From JBBRHH01 sp038222915 (GTDB lineage: Bacteria; Planctomycetota; Phycisphaerae; Tepidisphaerales; Tepidisphaeraceae), in assembly GCA_038222915.1 (NCBI GenBank), contig JBBRHH010000050.1:1-17902 (forward strand): a stretch of 17,902 bases of DNA, given 5' to 3'. Numbering within the stretch: position 1 is the stretch's first letter; each line of letters opens with the position of its first letter. Below, piece after piece: positions 14,677 to 17,902 of this stretch. The notes under the pieces are model-generated. The model was not told where the DNA came from, made no database searches, and saw only the letters and a program-made list of their open reading frames with translations. The translations under genes and the position numbers were made by a program.

Positions 14677-15579
14677 ATGACAGTTGGACCAGTAAAGCCA
14701 GGTGCAGTGTCGGCGGCTTTTTCAACGGATATTCGCGAGGCGGCGCGCATGTCGCAGCTGAACGGCTTCCGCGGCCTTCTGATAGACGCTTATGGGTCGA
14801 CGTTGTCTTTGCCGGATCTTTCGCAGAGTGGGCGGCAGGAAATTCGCCATATTCTGGCCAGTTCTGATCAGGAACTTGTGGGCCTGCGTGTTGAGCTTGG
14901 GACCAAAGGCCTTGGTCCTGGCGCGGATGTTGATCACGAGTTGTCCCGGATTGACCGCGCGATGGAGTCGGCGGTGGAACTTGGATCGCCGTTGATCTGC
15001 CTGAATGTAGGCATCCTACCGCCAGCGCCGGAGCGCGAAAACCCTAAGCAGGTGGTAACGGCGGAACAAGCCGGGTTGTTGATCCTGCCGGACCAGCCCA
15101 GCACACCGACGGCCCCGCCCGCACCTCTCACCGCTGCCGAAATCGCGTTCGCTTCCCAACTCGATTCTGCTCTCTACGAATTGGGACGCCGCGCCGACCG
15201 ATATAACGCGCTCGTCGCTTTGCGAAGCGATTTGTCCAGCTTTGCTTCGCTTGAGCGCGCATTGAGCGCGGCAGCCTGTCCCTGGTTTGGGGTCGACCTG
15301 GATCTGGTTGCGGTTCTACGCGACGACTGGTCGTTGGATCAGGTTTTTGCACGACTCGGAAGCTGGATTCGGCACTTACGGGCTCGAGATGCCATACGTG
15401 GAAGCGAGCGGCGAACCCAGCCCGCGCCGATTGGGCGCGGCAGCGTCGATTGGGCTGCTTTATTCGGGAATCTGGAACACTCTGGGTATGTTGGTTGGAT
15501 GACGATTGATCCATTGGAACTACCGAATCGGGTCGCTGCCGCTGTCGCGGGACAGAAGTTTTTGCAGTCATTCCGATAA
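14677..15579 (+). CDS. Degenerate sugar phosphate isomerase/epimerase-like TIM barrel
   Basis: A 300-residue cytoplasmic protein with the outline of the xylose-isomerase-like barrel: FRGLLIDAYG near strand 2, E73 in RVELGT, G205-VDLDLVAV with D207, H233 in RHLRARD, and the end motif GRGSVDWAALFGNLEHSGYV plus GWMTID. Compared with the family, the strand-5 Glu is missing (ALVALRSDLSS) and the last Glu is Asp (D278). A proline/alanine-rich insert (about 113-152) breaks strand 4 from the next helix. The metal site is probably incomplete, so catalysis is doubtful; a binding or regulatory role is possible. ATG 14677 has AAGG 5 bases upstream. It is divergent from the halogenase gene and is followed by the promoter of the NifU-type gene. 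Confidence 0.75.
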   Translation: MTVGPVKPGAVSAAFSTDIREAARMSQLNGFRGLLIDAYGSTLSLPDLSQSGRQEIRHILASSDQELVGLRVELGTKGLGPGADVDHELSRIDRAMESAVELGSPLICLNVGILPPAPERENPKQVVTAEQAGLLILPDQPSTPTAPPAPLTAAEIAFASQLDSALYELGRRADRYNALVALRSDLSSFASLERALSAAACPWFGVDLDLVAVLRDDWSLDQVFARLGSWIRHLRARDAIRGSERRTQPAPIGRGSVDWAALFGNLEHSGYVGWMTIDPLELPNRVAAAVAGQKFLQSFR

Positions 15580-15618
15580 GCAACCCAGACTGCCTGTTCG
15601 GGTCATCTCATGGATTGG

Positions 15619-15647
15619 TTGAGGTGGGTTGGGCTGCCGCATATACT
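15619..15647 (+). promoter_or_regulatory. Sigma-70-type promoter of the NifU-type operon
   Basis: TTGAGG (15619-15624), exactly 17 bases, then TATACT (15642-15647). The expected start near 15654 leaves a leader of about 41 bases before the ATG at 15695. It is the best promoter match on the plus strand in this window and would drive the genes from 15695 to at least 17743. Confidence 0.6.
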
Positions 15648-15694
15648 TAAGCGCGTGTTGGGCTCAATGAATGCCGCTAGAGAGGACTGATTTC

Positions 15695-15967
15695 ATGTCT
15701 CAGGCGATCCCTGTTACTACCGACGCAAAGGCTGGAACGCAGCCCGTTCACGAGCGAGTGCAGGGCGTGATCAATCTCATTCGTCCCGCCGTGCAAGCGG
15801 ATGGAGGCGATATTGAACTGGTTGACGTCACACCGGAAGGCGTTGTGCAGATTCGATTTCACGGCGCTTGCCATGGCTGCCCAAGCAGCCATATGACGCT
15901 GCACATGGGCATCGAGCGAAGCCTGCGCGAGAAGGTTCCCGAGGTTACGCAGGTCGTACCGGTGTAG
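15695..15967 (+). CDS. NifU C-terminal-domain iron-sulfur scaffold (Nfu type)
   Basis: A 90-residue single-domain Nfu protein. The family signature ADGGDIELVDV (35-45) and the cluster-binding C59-H-G-C62-P are both present. Nfu proteins bind a 4Fe-4S cluster across a dimer and hand it to client enzymes. The frame is open from an ATG at 15671, but ATG 15695 follows AGAGG and matches the domain boundary. No other iron-sulfur assembly genes are adjacent. It leads a run of same-strand genes with 30 bases to the next. Confidence 0.92.
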   Translation: MSQAIPVTTDAKAGTQPVHERVQGVINLIRPAVQADGGDIELVDVTPEGVVQIRFHGACHGCPSSHMTLHMGIERSLREKVPEVTQVVPV

Positions 15968-15997
15968 TTCTCAAGGCGAGATCAACGGTGCACTTCA

Positions 15998-16720
15998 ATG
16001 ACTTCTGATCAGCGGATACTCCCCACAGCAACGCTCGCCATGTACGCCGTCGATTGGGCAAAACTTTTTGACGCATTGGGGCAACGGGCGGCTTCGGCCG
16101 CAATACTGCTGACGCTTCTTCATTTTGCTGCGCAGCCGATGGGCCTCCCGGTCGGAATTGACAGTTGGTTTGCGCTCGGCGCTGGCATGGCCGGCGTTTG
16201 CGCCGTCAGCCTGGCTTGGATTTTGCGATTGAAGCAAACTGGTGAGGAAGACGAGGCGCTGAATTGGATCTTGCTCGCCGCGTCGGTGCTGGCTGGCATT
16301 GTGATCGCGTTCGTTTCAATGTGGCCAATTTTCCTGTTCCTCGGCGATCAGGTTTCCAAGAGCTTTAAACCCAGATTGCCGGTGTTGGCGGGCGTAATAA
16401 TCGGCTGTTTGGTCGCGGCGGTCACGTCGCTGGCGAGACGTCGGCCCGGACGTCCGACTGGCGTGGATGCGCTGACGATTGGTGGGGCACTACTATTCGC
16501 GGCGGTTACGGGGATGTTGTTAATGTTGAAGATCACTGCCTCGGCTTATCGACCTGACCGAGGTGTCCTCGGCCTTGCGGTCGGGGCGGTGATTGCGGGA
16601 TCGATCGGCGGGGTCGTTTATCGTACTGAACTGGGGAAGAGGGACGGGCTCGGGGCGTTGATCGTTAACGGCCTCGTAAGCCTGATAGCTGCGGCGCTGC
16701 TGTGGCGGCACGTTGTCTAA
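15998..16720 (+). CDS. Polytopic membrane protein of unknown function
   Basis: A 240-residue protein with about six or seven hydrophobic segments, near 32-48, 56-76, 89-118, 128-146, 158-177, 190-210 and 219-237. Short charged loops (LKQTGEEDEALN; ARRRPGRP) separate them. No transporter motif or catalytic residue is recognisable. ATG 15998 has no clear ribosome binding site; ATG 16040 is an alternative and would drop 14 residues. The stop is 8 bases before the tadA start, so the two are very likely co-transcribed and perhaps translationally coupled. Confidence 0.75.
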   Translation: MTSDQRILPTATLAMYAVDWAKLFDALGQRAASAAILLTLLHFAAQPMGLPVGIDSWFALGAGMAGVCAVSLAWILRLKQTGEEDEALNWILLAASVLAGIVIAFVSMWPIFLFLGDQVSKSFKPRLPVLAGVIIGCLVAAVTSLARRRPGRPTGVDALTIGGALLFAAVTGMLLMLKITASAYRPDRGVLGLAVGAVIAGSIGGVVYRTELGKRDGLGALIVNGLVSLIAAALLWRHVV

Positions 16721-16728
16721 CTTCTCAA

Positions 16729-17205
16729 ATGTGCACTGCGGACCACGAGCGTTGGATGGGTGAAGCTGTTGCCGCGGCGCGCGAAGCCGCGTTGATGGAT
16801 GAAGTGCCGATCGGGTGTGTGATCGTTCATGAACCCACCTCCAGGATTGTTGGTCGAGGGCACAACAGACGCCAAACCGACCACGACGCGACGGCCCATG
16901 CTGAAATCCTTGCCATTCGGGAAGCGGGTCATCAACTGGGTGACTGGCGGCTATGCGAATGCGCGCTTTACGTCACACTGGAGCCGTGTCCGATGTGCGC
17001 CGGGGCCATAGTCAATGCGCGCATCCCCACGCTTGTTTATGGATGTGATGATCCCAAGGCCGGGGCTGTCCGGACGTTGTTTCGATTGTGCGGAGATTTG
17101 CGGTTGAATCACCGGGCAGAAATCGTCGCAGGGGTACTTTCGGATACGTGTGCAGAGATGTTGCGCGAATTCTTTCGTTCGCAACGCGCATTGGGAAAGA
17201 AGTAG
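16729..17205 (+). CDS. tadA: tRNA-specific adenosine deaminase TadA
   Basis: A 158-residue zinc deaminase that converts A34 of tRNA-Arg(ACG) to inosine so that one tRNA reads CGU, CGC and CGA. The zinc ligands and proton shuttle are intact: H57-A-E59 (TAHAEILAI), and PCPMC with C87 and C90. The family-typical VPIGCVIV and RGHNRRQTDHDATAHAE are present. The frame is open from a GTG at 16702, but that overlaps the upstream gene; ATG 16729 gives the normal family length. Neither has a ribosome binding site, so coupling to the upstream gene is likely. The lipoprotein gene begins 16 bases after its stop. The substrate tRNA is at 435-508. Confidence 0.95.
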   Translation: MCTADHERWMGEAVAAAREAALMDEVPIGCVIVHEPTSRIVGRGHNRRQTDHDATAHAEILAIREAGHQLGDWRLCECALYVTLEPCPMCAGAIVNARIPTLVYGCDDPKAGAVRTLFRLCGDLRLNHRAEIVAGVLSDTCAEMLREFFRSQRALGKK

Positions 17206-17221
17206 ATTGCCGGAGGCCAAA

Positions 17222-17743
17222 ATGTGGACGAATGGTTGTCTGGTGTTGATCCTGGGAATGGCGCTGGCGGGTTGCGCTTCGGAGGTTGCTCCAAAGAAGG
17301 CACACCCCGGAGTTTCCGCGGTGCCGGCGGCCGAACCGCCCGAAGAGACGATGGAAAAGCTTGATCCGGTGAAAAAAGGATTGAAGCCGGGCGTTCTTCA
17401 GGACGGGGTTTACAGCATCGTTTATCCAAGGAAGGATCTGGTCGTGACCAACGACATGGGCCAAATTCCCGCCGCGGCCGGGCTGGGCGCCGAATTTCAT
17501 TTCTTCATGTGTCCATGTGGAAAAACCCAGGTCATCGGCCAGTTCTGCGCGACCGAGGATGAGGTTAATAACGTCATTGATGAGCTGCGCTCGGGCGACA
17601 TGTTCATTTCGTCCGTCTCCAACATGCTGCTTAATGTGAGGCCGCGCGTGATGTCGATTCGCTTTCAGGGTGAAGGAGCAGGCGACGTCTTGGCGGCTCG
17701 GTTAAAAAAGACGTTGAAGTGGGCGGGCGGCGTGACCGATTGA
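17222..17743 (+). CDS. Lipoprotein of unknown function with a CPCG motif
   Basis: A 173-residue protein. MWTNGCLVLILGMALAGC is a clean lipoprotein signal with lipobox LAGC and lipidated C18. A Pro/Glu-rich linker (about 20-60) precedes a compact domain whose centre is FHFFMCPCGKTQ. Near its end it carries a region with no second Cys pair except a single Cys in GQFCATEDEV, so three cysteines could hold a metal or form a disulfide. The family is not recognised. The GGAGG 6 bases before ATG 17222 is the best ribosome binding site in this run and fixes the start, although the frame is open to 17150 inside tadA. It is 16 bases downstream of tadA. Confidence 0.82.
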   Translation: MWTNGCLVLILGMALAGCASEVAPKKAHPGVSAVPAAEPPEETMEKLDPVKKGLKPGVLQDGVYSIVYPRKDLVVTNDMGQIPAAAGLGAEFHFFMCPCGKTQVIGQFCATEDEVNNVIDELRSGDMFISSVSNMLLNVRPRVMSIRFQGEGAGDVLAARLKKTLKWAGGVTD

Positions 17744-17784
17744 TCGATGTGTGGGCGCACTCTCTTCCGAAATCCATTCCCGGG

Positions 17785-17813
17785 TTCATCTCTGTGGCCT
17801 CCTCCCGTATCAT
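17785..17813 (+). promoter_or_regulatory. Candidate promoter of galE
   Basis: TTCATC (17785-17790), 17 bases, then TATCAT (17808-17813). The predicted start near 17820 gives a leader of about 17 bases that contains the ribosome binding site. The -35 box is weak, so galE could also be read through from upstream. Confidence 0.35.
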
Positions 17814-17836
17814 CGCCGGTCTAAAAGGAGTTTTGC

Positions 17837-17902
17837 ATGAACGTGTTGGTTGCCGGCGGGGCCGGTTATATCGGGTCGCACACAGTGAAGCGGTTGAAGG
17901 AT
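17837..17902 (+). CDS. galE: UDP-glucose 4-epimerase, 5' end only
   Basis: The first 22 codons are present and the gene runs off the window. They read MNVLVAGGAGYIGSHTVKRL and on, which is the start of an extended short-chain dehydrogenase with the NAD-binding GGAGYIG loop at 7-13. The GYIGSHTV form is typical of GalE, which interconverts UDP-glucose and UDP-galactose for exopolysaccharide and galactose metabolism. AAAGGAG lies 6 bases before the ATG. Other NAD-dependent epimerases share the loop, so GalE is likely but not certain from this fragment. Confidence 0.8.
   Translation, partial: MNVLVAGGAGYIGSHTVKRLKD

Noticed and set aside
1..17902. CRISPR array, insertion sequence, prophage or defence island
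   Set aside because: No short regularly spaced repeats, transposase, integrase, terminal inverted repeats or recognisable defence genes were seen on either strand.

Overview
The window (about 58% G+C by eye) most likely comes from a member of the Planctomycetota, probably the Phycisphaerae side of the phylum. The best marker is the N-terminus of the large exported protein at 768-3593, which carries the LExRxxLS box (residues 15-22, LESRLMLS) typical of planctomycete surface and extracellular proteins. The multi-heme PA14-type cytochrome, the secreted TIM-barrel isomerase and the many small lipoproteins also fit. No rRNA, insertion sequence, integrase, CRISPR array or recognisable defence locus is present. 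It reads as ordinary chromosome with a few unusual genes.

Layout, left to right. At 23-385 is a small cupin, followed by a convergent tRNA-Arg(ACG) with its own promoter and terminator. At 768-3593 (+) is a 941-residue exported metallophosphoesterase carrying FN3, NPCBM and lectin-like modules. A minus-strand cluster follows (5842 down to 3648): an anchored unknown protein, an exported xylose-isomerase-like TIM barrel and an exported cyclophilin. A Fur-family regulator (5882-6448) is divergent from that cluster. A 462-base stretch between it and an AraC-family regulator (6911-8086) holds a possible 27-residue membrane peptide, a hairpin and operator-like repeats. A strong two-way terminator at 8118-8150 separates the AraC gene from a tight minus-strand pair: a five-heme cytochrome c with a PA14-like domain (11247-8974) and an unknown protein starting 3 bases after its stop.

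Next, on the plus strand, come a leaderless lipase-type alpha/beta hydrolase (11294-12076) and a lipoprotein (12206-12922) with a perfect TATAAT box and a dyad just downstream of it. A lone flavin-dependent halogenase-family gene (14461-12935, minus) faces a degenerate sugar-isomerase-like TIM barrel (14677-15579) across a 215-base divergent region. The right end is a plus-strand run that looks like one operon: a NifU C-terminal-domain scaffold, a polytopic membrane protein, tadA and a lipoprotein with a CPCG motif. The start of galE runs off the edge.

Functional links that can be argued: TadA (16729-17205) makes inosine at the wobble base of tRNA-Arg(ACG), and that tRNA is encoded in this window. 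The cytochrome and its coupled partner probably act together at the cell envelope. The Fur-like protein has lost most of the usual metal ligands and may not sense metal in the usual way. No clear new multi-gene system was found. The most unusual items are the eroded Fur protein, the hydrophobic micro-ORF whose stop overlaps the fur stop, the orphan halogenase with an altered WxWxIP motif, and the pentaheme PA14 cytochrome with its partner.
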